Assembly: GCF_000334155.1 (NCBI RefSeq)
Contig: NZ_ANNK01000162.1
Location: 1 to 44,531 of the forward strand
Reading direction: 5' to 3'
Origin: Halalkalibacterium ligniniphilum
GTDB lineage: Bacteria > Bacillota > Bacilli > Bacillales > Bacillaceae_D
Length of the DNA stretch: 44,531 nt
Part shown: positions 33,284 to 43,072 of the stretch, in pieces
Layout of the letters: each line of letters starts with the position of its first letter
Numbering within the stretch: the first letter of the stretch is position 1
The notes under the pieces: generated by a model
What the model was told of the DNA's origin: nothing
Databases searched by the model: none
Seen by the model: only the letters and a program-made list of their open reading frames with translations
Program-made: the position numbers and the translations under genes

Positions 33284-35716
33284 CTACTTGTTATTTTTTA
33301 ATGAGATTCGTTGAAGTCTCAAGGCATTTAAGACAACCGATACGGAGCTAAATGCCATCGCTGCCCCTGCAACCCAAGGCGCTAAGAGACCAACGGCCGC
33401 AATCGGAATCCCTGAAGTATTGTAAACAAAAGCGAAAAACAAGTTTTGTTTAATGTTTCGCATGGTCTTCTTGCTCATCATAACAGCATCGGCAACACTA
33501 TTTAAGTCCCCACGCATGAGGGTAATGTCTGCAGCCTCAATCGCAATGTCGGTACCTGTACCAATGGCCATTCCGATATCGGCAATGGCAAGGGCAGGGG
33601 CATCATTAATCCCATCGCCGACCATCGCCACCTTTTTACCTTGCTGTTGTAGACGTTTGATTTGCTCCCCTTTTTCCTCAGGTAATACCTCTGCGATTAC
33701 ATTGTCAATGCCAACCTCTTTAGCAATCGCTTCAGCTGTTCGCTGGTTATCACCTGTCAGCATATAGACTTCAAGACCAAGTCCCTTTAATCGCTCAATC
33801 GCCGATTTCGAGGACTCTTTTACCGTATCGGCAACAGCAACAACCCCTGCATATTGACCATCAATGGCAACATACATCGCTGTTTTTCCTTCATTCTCTA
33901 ATGATAAGACGACATCGGTTGCGCTTTTTACATCAATTGAATGGCTATCCATGAGCCGCTTCGTTCCTACCAATACACTCGTGTTTTGTACTTTTGATGT
34001 TACACCATAACCAGGTATTGCTTCAAACTCTTCAGGGTCAGATAATGCATATCCTTTTTCCTTTACTCCCTCAACTAATGCAATCGCAAGTGGGTGTTCT
34101 GAACGCTTCTCTGCAGACCCGACATAGGTTAACAGCGTTTTTTCTGAAATGCCATCTGCGGTGTAGACATCCGTTAAGGATGGCTGCCCCTTTGTAATCG
34201 TCCCTGTTTTATCCAATACAACGGTGGTAATCGACTGGGTATTTTCTAGATGCTCTCCACCCTTATAAAGGACTCCCATTTCAGCTGCTCGACCAGATCC
34301 TGCCATAATCGACGTTGGTGTTGCTAAGCCTAAGGCACACGGACAAGCAATGACTAGAATTGAGATCGTCGGAATTAACGCACTACCAAGGTCACCTGGT
34401 GTAACAATAAAATACCATATGAAAAACGTGACAATGGCAATCCCAATGACAATCGGGACAAAAACCCCTGAAACTTTATCCGCCATACGCTGAATGTTCG
34501 CCTTTGACCCTTGCGCTTCCTCAACCACTTTGACAATTTGAGCAAGAGCGGTATCTTTGCCAATTCGATTTGCTTCGACTGTAATGGCACCATTTTTATT
34601 AATTGTGGCGCCAATGACTGGATCGCCTGCTTGTTTATCAACAGGAATACTCTCACCTGTGATCATGGATTCATCCACGGCTGATCTCCCTTCAAGAATG
34701 ATACCATCTACTGGTATTTTTTCTCCGGGCTTAATAAGCAAGTTGTCACCAACGACGACTTCTTCGATGGGAAGATCAATTTCTTCGCCGTTTCGAAGGA
34801 CTCGTGCTGTTTTTGCTTGCAGGCTTAGCAGCTTTTTAATCGCTTCACTCGTTCTTCCTTTTGCCCGTGCTTCAAAAAACTTTCCGAGGACAATTAAGGT
34901 AATGATAATCGCTGCTGTCTCAAAGTATAATTCAGGCATCATCGCTTCACTTGTTCCGTATAACCATTCATAGCCTAAGTAGATACTGTAAAAATAGGCA
35001 GCTGATGTCCCGAGTGCCACAAGGACATCCATATTGGCGCTTTTATTTCGTAATGCCTTGTATGCTCCGACGTAAAATGGCGCTCCAATATAAAATTGAA
35101 CTGGTGTCGCAAGAGCAAGCTGTACCCATGGGTCCATAAGGAAATGAGGCATCCAAATGAATGAAGTGAATTCAAAGTGGGTGACCATGGACCACAATAA
35201 GGGTAATGATAATATCGCGGAGAGAATAAATCGATTCCGCTGCTTTTTAATTTCTTCTTCTCTATGATCAACTCGTTCTGCATTTCCGTCTTGTTTTCGT
35301 TTTAAGGTATAGCCGATTTTATCAATGGCTTCTTCCATATCGTCAACTGCAACACTATTTGGCTCATATTCAACTGTCGCTGTTTCAAGAGCAAGGTTGA
35401 CCGTTGCTTTTTTGACACCATCGAGTTGGTTCAGCTTTTTCTCTACTCGTGTGGAGCAGGCAGCACATGTCATACCAATGACGTCAAACTCCGCTTTCTC
35501 TAGTGCGACGTCATAGCCTAACTGTTGTACCTTATCCACCATTGCCCTTGTGTTTGTCTCTCCAGGATTATATTTGACGGTTGAGCGTTCAAGGGCAAGA
35601 TTGACATTCGCTTCCTCTACCCCCTCTAACCGCTGTAATCCTTTCTCTATCCGAGTGGCACAAGCGGCACACGTCATTCCTTTTATCTGGAGCGTTACTT
35701 CCTTTTTTTCACTCAT
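33284..35716 (-). CDS. copA: Copper-exporting P1B-type ATPase CopA
   Basis: The 810-residue pump has two N-terminal heavy-metal domains, each with [15 protein letters not shown], eight membrane helices, the transport motif CPCALG, the phosphorylation site DKTGT, SEHPLA, and GDGINDAP. It exports Cu(I) received from CopZ. It is transcribed with csoR. A CsoR-type operator lies 18 bp upstream of its ATG, between copZ and copA, so copA has its own promoter. Confidence 0.98.
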   Translation of the reverse strand: MSEKKEVTLQIKGMTCAACATRIEKGLQRLEGVEEANVNLALERSTVKYNPGETNTRAMVDKVQQLGYDVALEKAEFDVIGMTCAACSTRVEKKLNQLDGVKKATVNLALETATVEYEPNSVAVDDMEEAIDKIGYTLKRKQDGNAERVDHREEEIKKQRNRFILSAILSLPLLWSMVTHFEFTSFIWMPHFLMDPWVQLALATPVQFYIGAPFYVGAYKALRNKSANMDVLVALGTSAAYFYSIYLGYEWLYGTSEAMMPELYFETAAIIITLIVLGKFFEARAKGRTSEAIKKLLSLQAKTARVLRNGEEIDLPIEEVVVGDNLLIKPGEKIPVDGIILEGRSAVDESMITGESIPVDKQAGDPVIGATINKNGAITVEANRIGKDTALAQIVKVVEEAQGSKANIQRMADKVSGVFVPIVIGIAIVTFFIWYFIVTPGDLGSALIPTISILVIACPCALGLATPTSIMAGSGRAAEMGVLYKGGEHLENTQSITTVVLDKTGTITKGQPSLTDVYTADGISEKTLLTYVGSAEKRSEHPLAIALVEGVKEKGYALSDPEEFEAIPGYGVTSKVQNTSVLVGTKRLMDSHSIDVKSATDVVLSLENEGKTAMYVAIDGQYAGVVAVADTVKESSKSAIERLKGLGLEVYMLTGDNQRTAEAIAKEVGIDNVIAEVLPEEKGEQIKRLQQQGKKVAMVGDGINDAPALAIADIGMAIGTGTDIAIEAADITLMRGDLNSVADAVMMSKKTMRNIKQNLFFAFVYNTSGIPIAAVGLLAPWVAGAAMAFSSVSVVLNALRLQRISLKNNK

Positions 35717-35733
35717 CTTTTTTCCTCCTTATA

Positions 35734-35758
35734 CTTAATACCCTTATAGGGTATTAAG
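35734..35758. promoter_or_regulatory. CsoR operator of copA-csoR
   Basis: A perfect palindrome, CTTAATACCC-N5-GGGTATTAAG, contains the ATACCC/GGGTAT core of CsoR sites. It overlaps the predicted copA promoter region. Confidence 0.85.
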
Positions 35759-35770
35759 TTTTTGTGAAGA

Positions 35771-35802
35771 AAAGGTCGTGACCTGTCAGATTCACGACCT
35801 TT
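35771..35802 (-). terminator. Terminator after copZ
   Basis: A perfect 11-bp stem (AAAGGTCGTGA at 35771-35781 with TCACGACCTTT at 35792-35802) is followed by TTTTCTTC on the minus strand. It separates copZ from copA-csoR. Confidence 0.75.
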
Positions 35803-35806
35803 CGTC

Positions 35807-36013
35807 TTATTGAACATCGTAGCCTTGTTCTTCAATGGTCTCTTTAATTTGAGCAAGCGAGACTTTCTCTGCTTCAAAGGATACATCAACAAGACCCTTA
35901 TTTAAATCAACCTTTACAGATTGTACCCCTTCCAGCTTACCAACGCTACCTTCTATAGCATTGACGCAATGTCCACAAGACATTCCTTTAACGTTTAATT
36001 GTTGCTGTTCCAT
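35807..36013 (-). CDS. copZ: Copper chaperone CopZ
   Basis: The 68-residue heavy-metal-associated domain has the Cu(I) motif MSCGHC and a KLEGVQSVKVDL segment typical of CopZ. It delivers Cu(I) to CopA. GGAGG precedes the ATG. It lies upstream of copA but has its own operator and a terminator behind it, so it seems to be a separate transcript. Confidence 0.95.
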   Translation of the reverse strand: MEQQQLNVKGMSCGHCVNAIEGSVGKLEGVQSVKVDLNKGLVDVSFEAEKVSLAQIKETIEEQGYDVQ

Positions 36014-36072
36014 TTGAAAACCTCCTATGCAATATCATGCTATCTTTCATCTCTTTCTATACACATTTTACT

Positions 36073-36089
36073 ATACCCCCCTTAAGTAT
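36073..36089. promoter_or_regulatory. CsoR-type operator upstream of copZ
   Basis: ATACCCCCCTTAAGTAT has the ATAC/GTAT ends and GC-run (read on the minus strand as ATACTTAAGGGGGGTAT) of B. subtilis-like CsoR sites, about 60 bp before copZ. Confidence 0.7.
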
Positions 36090-36224
36090 GTAAAGGATTT
36101 TGTTTTATTTTGTTTTATTTTTTCCCTTGTACATAGATCTAAAAAGACCAAAGCTACGTATAGTAAGCTTTAGCCTGTTGAATTGATCATTAAACTTTTT
36201 ATTTTCACCTTGGATACTGGACTC

Positions 36225-36285
36225 TTGCATAAGAAAAGAGACCTCGAAAAGCTGTCGCCTGAAGCTAGACCGCTTTGTCATGTTA
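36225..36285. repeat. Degenerate Bacillaceae dispersed repeat
   Basis: On the minus strand GGTCTAGCTTCAGGCGACAG and CTTTTCGAGGTC recall the GTCTAGCTCCAGCGCCTAG-type repeat common between genes of Bacillaceae. A weaker relative may lie near 17590. Confidence 0.4.
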
Positions 36286-36297
36286 TGCTTATCTTTA

Positions 36298-36867
36298 TTA
36301 AAAAACCTTCTTTCGGTCTCGTTCTTCTTTTAGCATTTCGACCGCTTCTCGAAATCGTTGTGAATGCACAACTTCGCGCTCACGTAAAAATTTGAGGCCA
36401 TCATTTAAATCCGGATCATCGGACATATCAATGATCCATTGATACGTAGCTCTTGCTTTTTCCTCAGCCGCAATATCCTCATATAAATCAGCTATGGGGT
36501 CCCCTTTTGCAGCAATATAAGAAGCAGTCCATGGCACTCCTGCAGCATTGTGATAGTAGAGCGCATGATCATGATTGACATAATGCTCTCCAAGACCTGC
36601 CTCCTTTAATTGTTCGGGAGTTGCATCCTTCGTTAACTTATAAACCATCGTCGCAATCATTTCCAAATGTGCAAATTCTTCTGTGCCGATATCTGTTAAC
36701 AGCCCGATGACTTGATCGGGAATGGTGTAACGCTGGTTAAGATAACGGAGTGCAGCCGAAAGTTCTCCATCCGCTCCTCCGTATTGTTCAATTAAATATT
36801 TAGCTAGGGTCGGATTACATGTGCTTACCTTAACTGGATACTGCAACTTTTTTTCATAAATCCACAT
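36298..36867 (-). CDS. cotJC: Spore coat protein CotJC (Mn-catalase family)
   Basis: The ATG at 36867 gives 189 residues beginning MWIYEKKLQYPVKV, the standard CotJC start, with GGAGG nine bases upstream; a longer frame upstream is not the real start. Ferritin-like metal ligands appear in EEFAHLEMIA and in EEKARATYQW with EVVHSQRF. It is related to manganese catalases and is an inner-coat protein made in the mother cell. Confidence 0.95.
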   Translation of the reverse strand: MWIYEKKLQYPVKVSTCNPTLAKYLIEQYGGADGELSAALRYLNQRYTIPDQVIGLLTDIGTEEFAHLEMIATMVYKLTKDATPEQLKEAGLGEHYVNHDHALYYHNAAGVPWTASYIAAKGDPIADLYEDIAAEEKARATYQWIIDMSDDPDLNDGLKFLREREVVHSQRFREAVEMLKEERDRKKVF

Positions 36868-36889
36868 GAGTTTTTGCCTCCTCTTGTGT

Positions 36890-37156
36890 TTATAGCTGCC
36901 ACGGCCAAGGTGAATTGCGCCAGTTCCAAGGATACCCACTGTAGCTATTTCCATACTGTTGCAGCGGTCCATAATAATTTTCCACTTGTTGCTTCACCTG
37001 CTGTCGATACTGAGCCATCTCATTAAATTGTTGAATTGCCTCCGTATCATATGGATGTGTGTCCAAATAAAGCGTGAGCTCCACTAAGACAAAATCAACG
37101 GCTTGCAATTGCTCCATTAATGGATAAAACTCTTTTGGTAAAACTTTTTGGCTCAT
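36890..37156 (-). CDS. cotJB: Spore coat protein CotJB
   Basis: The 88-residue protein has the helical body FYPLMEQLQAVDFVLVELTL and YLDTHPYDTEA of CotJB, with a Tyr/Trp/Pro-rich tail. It overlaps the end of cotJA and is 22 bp before cotJC. Confidence 0.93.
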   Translation of the reverse strand: MSQKVLPKEFYPLMEQLQAVDFVLVELTLYLDTHPYDTEAIQQFNEMAQYRQQVKQQVENYYGPLQQYGNSYSGYPWNWRNSPWPWQL

Positions 37157-37383
37157 GAGTCCTCATCCCCTCCCCTTTGCCGGTAGTGGCTTTCGTACGG
37201 CGAATAAAGAGCAGGCCATAATGTTCCCCGATGAAGCGCTTCAAGCGGTTTATACTGTGGTAATCCGTGCGGTTGATACCCCATATAAAGATTAGGTGGT
37301 GTTTCATAGGCTTTTACTTCAATACTCCGACAAGGGTCAAATGGGCTAACATACGGCCGGTAATACTTCCTTTGCGTAAACAC
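37153..37383 (-). CDS. cotJA: Spore coat protein CotJA
   Basis: The 76-residue Tyr/Pro-rich protein contains YVSPFDPCRSIEVKAYETPP and the PPNLYMGYQP region of CotJA. The start is GTG, with GAGGGGG nine bases upstream. It heads the cotJABC operon. B. subtilis cotJ is read by sigma-E, but I did not find a convincing sigma-E promoter here. Confidence 0.92.
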   Translation of the reverse strand: MFTQRKYYRPYVSPFDPCRSIEVKAYETPPNLYMGYQPHGLPQYKPLEALHRGTLWPALYSPYESHYRQRGGDEDS

Positions 37384-37616
37384 CCTGCTCAGCCCCCTCT
37401 TTTAAATATTCATACATTCAACTTTATTCGGCAAATGGTACATTTAGACTGATTATTTCGCGAATTTCTAGAAAGACTGTCAGATGTGGAATACTTCCCA
37501 CGAATGCTTATGGATTGGAACGAAATCAATGTACGTTAAATCTAAACAACATGTAGTTAAAGGGGGATGTGCCAAGGTGCTTCCTCTCTCATCTAGTACA
37601 CGATCTCTAACCCTTT

Positions 37617-37880
37617 TCACAGAAAAAAGAGCTCCTGTAAAAATTTGGAGCCCCTTTTAGAATGTCCATATTCCCTTGTAAGATGAATGACACGAGCAAT
37701 GCTTTCTGTCGCTTCCTTTAAAAGCTTATCTCCCTGTTTCAGTGCAGTTTCTAATTCCATCACTCCCTGTAATAGAGAAAATGCTGCATCAATTCCGTGA
37801 CTACGACTCTTATATTCATTGTAGGCTCCTTTTTTCAGTTGTTTCATTGTACAGATAGACATCATTTCACCACTTATCAC
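37617..37880 (-). CDS. Hypothetical helical protein, about 80 residues
   Basis: A minus-strand frame of 87 codons has a helical core (AAFSLLQGVMELETALKQGD and LLKEATESIARVIHLTREYG). The start is uncertain: the GTG at 37880 or the ATG-ATG at about 37865 after GTGGTGAA, which is a weak site. The last codons run through a terminator-like hairpin at 37629-37653, so the reading frame is poorly supported at its end. No family was recognised. Confidence 0.35.
   Translation of the reverse strand: MISGEMMSICTMKQLKKGAYNEYKSRSHGIDAAFSLLQGVMELETALKQGDKLLKEATESIARVIHLTREYGHSKRGSKFLQELFFL
37622..37653 (-). terminator. Minus-strand terminator overlapping the end of the hypothetical gene
   Basis: GAGCTCC (37629-37635) pairs with GGAGCCC (37647-37653) with one mismatch, followed by six T on the minus strand. 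Confidence 0.65.
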
Positions 37881-38031
37881 TCTTTTTTAGCTCAAAACAC
37901 TAGTTATTTCACCTTGACCTTGCATTTTTCATACTGCTCAAAAAATAAGAAGGCCTCAATAGTTTTGGATTATACCTATCCTATCAGGACCTTCTTGCTC
38001 TCTGCTGTAAACGCAGCCTGCTTCATTCAGA

Positions 38032-39762
38032 TTACGAAACCATCTCAAAAGGTGCAGGCATATGGTAATAAAAGCCTTGTCCAATTTGACAACCTATTTC
38101 GTTTAAATACTCGATTTGAGCTTTTTCCTCAATTCCTTCTGCTACAACCTTGATTCCCAGCTCTTTTGCTAGGGTGATGATTGCTTTCACAATGGCACGA
38201 TGGCCTTGGTTGTGCTTAATTTCCTTAATAAAGCTTCGATCAATTTTCAAGCTATCAATCGGCAATTGGCTTAAATAACCTAAGGATGAGTAGCCTGTAC
38301 CAAAATCATCAATCGCGATTTGGACTCCTAAGCTTTTTAATTGCTGTATGACATTCATGCCTCGTTCCATGTCTTGCATGAAAATGGTTTCCGTCATTTC
38401 AAGCATGAGATGCTGTGGATTTATACCAGATTCTCTAAGCATCTGTTCGACAGTTTCAACAAACCCAGTTGAACTTATTTGTTTAAGTGAAATGTTCACC
38501 GAAAAGCAAACGGGATCATGTCCGTTTGCCATCCACTGATTTGCTCTTTTGCAAACTTCCTCTAATACCCATTTCCCAATCGGAACGATTAAACCTGTTT
38601 CTTCAGCCACTGGAATAAACTCACTCGGTGCAATCCAGCCTAGCGTTGGATGCTTCCACCGTAATAGTGCTTCCATCCCCATTAACTGCTCGGTTTTTAA
38701 ATCATATTGCTGCTGATAATACACGATCAATTCCTCACGTTCAATCGCTTTTCGCAAGCCGCTTTCAATGATTGAGCGTCTCGTCATTTCACTCCCATGG
38801 TTTTCTTCATACCATGCTAAACAAATATCTAGCTTCTTCGCCCGGTACATCGCTGTATCGGCACTTTTGAATAGTGATGTCATATCCGTTCCGTGATCTG
38901 GATAGAGACTGATTCCCATGCTTGCTGAAAGATGAAATTCTTGTTCTTCAACAAATGCAGGGGTAGAAATAACCTGCTCAATTTCAAATGCAACCTGCTC
39001 AATTTGCTGCTGGATCAAGTCGTCCTCCACAATTGGCACGATGATTAAAAATTCATCTCCACCCATCCGGCAAACAATGCCCTGCTCACCAATAAAATTT
39101 TTTAATCGGTCTCCTGTCAGCTTAAGTAGTTCATCGCCTGTCACATGACCATACGTATCATTTATAAACTTGAAGCGGTTTAAATCCAAATAAAGAATCG
39201 CCAATTTTGTATCTTTCTCTTGCATGTGATGCTCAAGAAAGGCATTAACAAAATTGCGATTATATAGACCTGTTAATTCGTCACGTATTGTTAAACTATC
39301 TAGAAAGATCGTCTGAGCAATTAATTTGGCGAATAGTTCAACCATCCGCACTTGCGAATCGCTAAACTGATAGGGCTGATTGTCAAATGCACATATTGTA
39401 CCAATCACTTCTCCATGTGGATACGTGAGAGGAATGGCAAGAATGCAACCGTTGCCGTTCATTCCCAAAGTAACAGAGTGATCCTTCGTTAATGGATGAT
39501 CTGAAAGATCAGACACGACAAAGGATGCATGCTCATCCTCCACTGCAAACCTGCATAATGCACTTGAATAGGGTACGGCCGCTCCTTCCTTTAGTAACTC
39601 ATACTTCCGGTTAAAAACTTTGACAAAAAATGTATCCTTTCTATCATTTAACGTTATAAATAGCGTGTTGACCCCTATATACTCACTCATTATTTGAAGA
39701 ATATGATCCGCTGTCTCGCTAAGGGTTTTATAATAAAATCGGTCTCTTGGATGAAAGTACAT
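38032..39762 (-). CDS. GAF-GGDEF-EAL cyclic-di-GMP enzyme
   Basis: The 576-residue protein is predicted cytoplasmic. An N-terminal GAF domain (about 1-165) precedes a GGDEF domain with an intact RMGGDEFLI active site, and an EAL domain (about 335-570) with EALLRW, DDFGTGYSSLGYL and EGIEE. Both catalytic signatures look complete, so it could make and break c-di-GMP, the GAF domain choosing between them. No inhibitory RxxD site was obvious. No neighbour suggests a target process. Confidence 0.92.
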   Translation of the reverse strand: MYFHPRDRFYYKTLSETADHILQIMSEYIGVNTLFITLNDRKDTFFVKVFNRKYELLKEGAAVPYSSALCRFAVEDEHASFVVSDLSDHPLTKDHSVTLGMNGNGCILAIPLTYPHGEVIGTICAFDNQPYQFSDSQVRMVELFAKLIAQTIFLDSLTIRDELTGLYNRNFVNAFLEHHMQEKDTKLAILYLDLNRFKFINDTYGHVTGDELLKLTGDRLKNFIGEQGIVCRMGGDEFLIIVPIVEDDLIQQQIEQVAFEIEQVISTPAFVEEQEFHLSASMGISLYPDHGTDMTSLFKSADTAMYRAKKLDICLAWYEENHGSEMTRRSIIESGLRKAIEREELIVYYQQQYDLKTEQLMGMEALLRWKHPTLGWIAPSEFIPVAEETGLIVPIGKWVLEEVCKRANQWMANGHDPVCFSVNISLKQISSTGFVETVEQMLRESGINPQHLMLEMTETIFMQDMERGMNVIQQLKSLGVQIAIDDFGTGYSSLGYLSQLPIDSLKIDRSFIKEIKHNQGHRAIVKAIITLAKELGIKVVAEGIEEKAQIEYLNEIGCQIGQGFYYHMPAPFEMVS

Positions 39763-40131
39763 GATCTTTGCCTCCAGGTGGTAAGAGATAAGGATGATTC
39801 CGTTCTGAAGTTAACTGTTTTTGACATGCTCTAGCTGTTAGATTGACTACTATAATCCTTAGATGGATGCAGCTTCTAGAAGTTACATATGATGATTTGT
39901 AAATAGATGATTTACCGATTAAATTAACTAATAGTAACTTATTATAAAGCAATCAATGCCTATAATTCGACACAAACCAACGTTTTCCCTTCTTTTTAAC
40001 ATTGGTTTCTCCCGTACCCCTTATCTATAAGCTAAAAGCTAGGCTGTAAAATATACACATTGCTTGAATCAACGCACCAAACCAATTTGAGTATTCATTC
40101 AAATCACCTAATGGTTAGAATCGATTTAGTT
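39763..40131. other. Intergenic region with no recognised gene
   Basis: AT-rich DNA upstream of the GGDEF-EAL gene. On the minus strand TATAAT-like sequence occurs near 39940-39950, but I could not pair it with a good -35 box. Confidence 0.3.
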
Positions 40132-40166
40132 GTAAAAAAAGGAAGCCATCACTCTTGACGGCTTCC
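40132..40166 (-). terminator. Terminator of the cydABS operon
   Basis: GGAAGCC (40141-40147) pairs with GGCTTCC (40160-40166), followed by a long T-run on the minus strand. The cydS stop codon lies in the loop. Confidence 0.9.
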
Positions 40167-40277
40167 TTTCGGTTCATCCTTATATAATTCTTTTCCTTTT
40201 GCGCCCCACCAAAAAAGGAGGAGAATTGCAAATACCACGATCAATATAGGTGCAATCATAATTAAAAAGAAATCCAT
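40149..40277 (-). CDS. cydS: Cytochrome bd oxidase small subunit CydS
   Basis: This gene encodes a 42-residue single-helix protein starting MDFFLIMIAPILIVVF and ending in a charged tail. The FLIMxAP motif matches CydS of the Geobacillus thermodenitrificans bd oxidase (YthC-like in Bacillus), which packs beside CydA. It lies 15 bp after cydB, with AGGAGGTG upstream of the ATG, and is easily missed because of its size. Confidence 0.9.
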   Translation of the reverse strand: MDFFLIMIAPILIVVFAILLLFWWGAKGKELYKDEPKGSRQE

Positions 40278-40292
40278 GCAGGTCTACACCTC

Positions 40293-41315
40293 CTATTTCT
40301 TTCCTTGTGCATATTGGCTATCAAATAGAAACAGACGCATCAATAAATAAAGAGATGGAATCAATAAGAAAAACCCTGCAATAAAGGCTACGATTAATGC
40401 GATCGCCATTGCTTCATTCGTAAACCCGTCGTAAATTGTCAAATACGGGTAAAGCAAGTAAGGCAAATGTGACGCGCCGTAGCCAAAAAACGCTGTTGCG
40501 AACTGGAGCATCACAAAAATAAAGGCTAAACCAAGCCGTTTCTTTTTCCAAATGAGATAAACTGCACCTAAGAAAAAGAGAAACGATAAGCTAAACATCC
40601 AAGCAATGTCGAGCATATTTGCAAAATGAACTGGGTTATGTTGACTAAGAGCAAAAAAGACGAGCACACTTGCTAAAATGGTCGGAAAGCTCCAAAACAA
40701 CGCATACCCTCTTAAAACATGAAAGGCCTTTTCATCCTTAGCCTTTTTTGCATAAAACGTCAGGAAGCAAGCAGAAATGTAGAGAACACTCACAATCGCT
40801 AGCAACACAACAGCCCATGAATAAAAGTTCGTAAATAATGCATAGTAATCAAGGAAAACTTGCTCTCCTTGCAGGATGATAAATCCTCCTTCTGAAATCG
40901 TCAAGACAACCGATAACGAAGCGGGAATTAACAAGCCGGTTGCACCATACAAAAATTGATAGAAGGACTTTCCCTTTGCTCCGTAATTATGAAACGCATA
41001 GTAGGAGCCACGGATCGCAAGGAGTATGATCGCAATACTCCCAGGAATCAACAGCGCTGTCCCGTAATAATATGCGGTTGAAGGAAAAAAACCAACAATA
41101 CCAATAAAGAAAAAAACGAGAAACACATTGGTCACTTCCCAAACGGGTGACAAATACCGATCAATGACCTTATTGATAATATGGTGTTTACCTGTAATGG
41201 ACGAGTAATAGCTAAAGAAGCCGGCGCCAAAGTCAATCGACGCCACAATTAAATACCCATAAAGAAATGTCCACAGTACGGTAATTCCTATGATCTCATA
41301 ATCCATAACCCCCAT
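40293..41315 (-). CDS. cydB: Cytochrome bd ubiquinol/menaquinol oxidase subunit II
   Basis: The 340-residue protein has about eight to nine membrane helices and the CydB landmarks FGAGFFSYYS and SPVWEVTNVFLVFFF. It pairs with CydA and CydS; it holds no haem itself. The length and the small subunit resemble the Geobacillus/YthAB branch. It begins 23 bp after cydA. No cydCD genes are in the window. Confidence 0.95.
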   Translation of the reverse strand: MGVMDYEIIGITVLWTFLYGYLIVASIDFGAGFFSYYSSITGKHHIINKVIDRYLSPVWEVTNVFLVFFFIGIVGFFPSTAYYYGTALLIPGSIAIILLAIRGSYYAFHNYGAKGKSFYQFLYGATGLLIPASLSVVLTISEGGFIILQGEQVFLDYYALFTNFYSWAVVLLAIVSVLYISACFLTFYAKKAKDEKAFHVLRGYALFWSFPTILASVLVFFALSQHNPVHFANMLDIAWMFSLSFLFFLGAVYLIWKKKRLGLAFIFVMLQFATAFFGYGASHLPYLLYPYLTIYDGFTNEAMAIALIVAFIAGFFLLIPSLYLLMRLFLFDSQYAQGKK

Positions 41316-41338
41316 CCTTTCTATTAAAACTACGTTTC

Positions 41339-42670
41339 CTATTCCATTCCACGATCCTTCAGTTCTTTTTCAACTGGATTTGATTTAAACATTTTTCGCA
41401 GTACAGTGATGCACGTAACAGCGAGAATCGTATATAAAGCGATGAACAAATAAAGCATGATGTCCACATGGTTGGCCGTCGTCGCTCCTTCAGCCGTACG
41501 CATATACCCGACTAAAATCCATGGCTGGCGTCCAATTTCTGTAAAAAACCATCCCATTTCAATGGCGATCATAGCAAGTGGTCCACCAGCAAAAATCGCC
41601 CATAGAAGTGGCTTGTTAAGCTCATTCCAGCTCCGTTTTCTTGACATGAGGACATAAACAATAGAAACAACCGCTAAATACATTCCAATACCAACCATTG
41701 CATCAAAGAAATAATGGACAATGAGCGGTGGTAGGTCTTCTTCTGGGAATTCTTCTAACCCAATCACCTCTGCACCTGGTGAGCCATGAGCAAGAATACT
41801 TAACGCATATGGAATTTCTAAAGCGTACTCGACTTGATTGTCCTCTCGTAGCACTCCACCTAAAATGAGAGGAGCCTCTGTCGATGTTTCAAAATGCCAT
41901 TCAGCTGCAGCAAGTTTTTCAGGCTGATATTCTGCAAGGTATTTTCCTGACAAGTCTCCAATAAGCGCAGTAGCAATCGCAAAGACTGCGGCTACTGTCA
42001 TCGTCAAATTCAATGCTTTTTTATGATAGACGTGATTTTCCCCTCTCAGTAAGGCAATTGCTGCAATCGCTGCTAAGATGAACGCTGACGTTAAATAGGC
42101 TGACGATAAAACGTGCGCCACTTTTGTAGGCGTTGCTGGATTGAACATGGCTGCCAACGGATTAATATTGGCAACAAACCCGTCTACGATTTCAAAACCA
42201 GTCGGTGCATTCATAAACGCATTGACCGTTGAAATAAAAAAGCCAGAAGCGGCCGCTCCAATCACAACAGGAATAAGGAGCAGAAAGTGATAGATTTTTT
42301 TCTTAAAACGGTCCCATGTATATAAATAAATACCAAGAAAAATGGCTTCAAAGAAAAAGGCGAAGGTTTCCATAAACATTGGCAAGCTGATCGCATGCCC
42401 GGCCACTTGCATAAAGCTTGGCCACAATAAGCTAAGCTGGAGACCAATCGCTGTACCCGTTACTACACCAATTGCTACGGTAATCACAAAGCCCCGTGCC
42501 CACCTTCTTGCAAGCAGGCGATAATGCTCATCATTTCTTTTGATCCCGATCCACTCCGCCAAAGCAATCATAAGTGGAATCCCAACACCAATCGTCGCAA
42601 AAATCACGTGAAAGCCAAGCGTTAAACCTGTTAATATACGGCTATAGATCACCGGATCATATTCAAACAT
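41339..42670 (-). CDS. cydA: Cytochrome bd menaquinol oxidase subunit I
   Basis: The 443-residue haem subunit has the haem ligand His21 (GFHVIFATIG), the GRQPW and MRTAEG motifs near the C terminus, and a short Q-loop, as in Gram-positive bd oxidases. It reduces O2 with menaquinol at high affinity and without proton pumping. AAAAGAGGTG precedes the ATG. A Rex box lies 259 bp upstream, implying a long leader and induction at high NADH. Confidence 0.96.
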   Translation of the reverse strand: MFEYDPVIYSRILTGLTLGFHVIFATIGVGIPLMIALAEWIGIKRNDEHYRLLARRWARGFVITVAIGVVTGTAIGLQLSLLWPSFMQVAGHAISLPMFMETFAFFFEAIFLGIYLYTWDRFKKKIYHFLLLIPVVIGAAASGFFISTVNAFMNAPTGFEIVDGFVANINPLAAMFNPATPTKVAHVLSSAYLTSAFILAAIAAIALLRGENHVYHKKALNLTMTVAAVFAIATALIGDLSGKYLAEYQPEKLAAAEWHFETSTEAPLILGGVLREDNQVEYALEIPYALSILAHGSPGAEVIGLEEFPEEDLPPLIVHYFFDAMVGIGMYLAVVSIVYVLMSRKRSWNELNKPLLWAIFAGGPLAMIAIEMGWFFTEIGRQPWILVGYMRTAEGATTANHVDIMLYLFIALYTILAVTCITVLRKMFKSNPVEKELKDRGME

Positions 42671-42928
42671 AGCTGTTCACCTCTTTTACGGTCATCATAA
42701 AATATAAAAGTCATCACACTAGCTCCGGTTACACTTTGTAATAGGCTTGCCCTGCAAAAGAAAGGAACTAACATCGCCACTCTCGATCAAATTAATATTG
42801 CTCATATATTCACAAAATGAAATTTACCGTACATGCATGTGTAAGTATCCTTATTCAACAAGATATCACGACTATCCTCTCTTTACCCCTATTCATTTTG
42901 TCAGAAACGTGGCAGCATTTTGTAGACT
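42671..42928. other. Long leader of the cyd operon
   Basis: No gene was found between cydA and the Rex box. B. subtilis cyd also has a long untranslated leader. I see no clear attenuator or further Rex box here. Confidence 0.35.
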
Positions 42929-42946
42929 TTGTGACAAACTTCACAA
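42929..42946. promoter_or_regulatory. Rex (redox) operator of the cyd operon
   Basis: TTGTGACAAACTTCACAA matches the Rex consensus TTGTGAAN4TTCACAA at all but one fixed position. Rex leaves DNA when NADH rises, so cydABS should be induced at low oxygen. Confidence 0.88.
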
Positions 42947-43072
42947 TATTAAATAATCGCATCCTTTGATACCAAGTTTAGGATCGAACAAGCTCGTAAT
43001 AGTTGCAGATTTTTCTCCCATTGCTTAATCTATCCTAAAAGATAAAATCAACCCCCTCAGGAGAAAAGCATG

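Noticed and set aside
36868-36972. Longer N terminus of CotJC
   Set aside because: It reads through the GGAGG site and overlaps the cotJB coding region; CotJC normally begins MWIYEKK.
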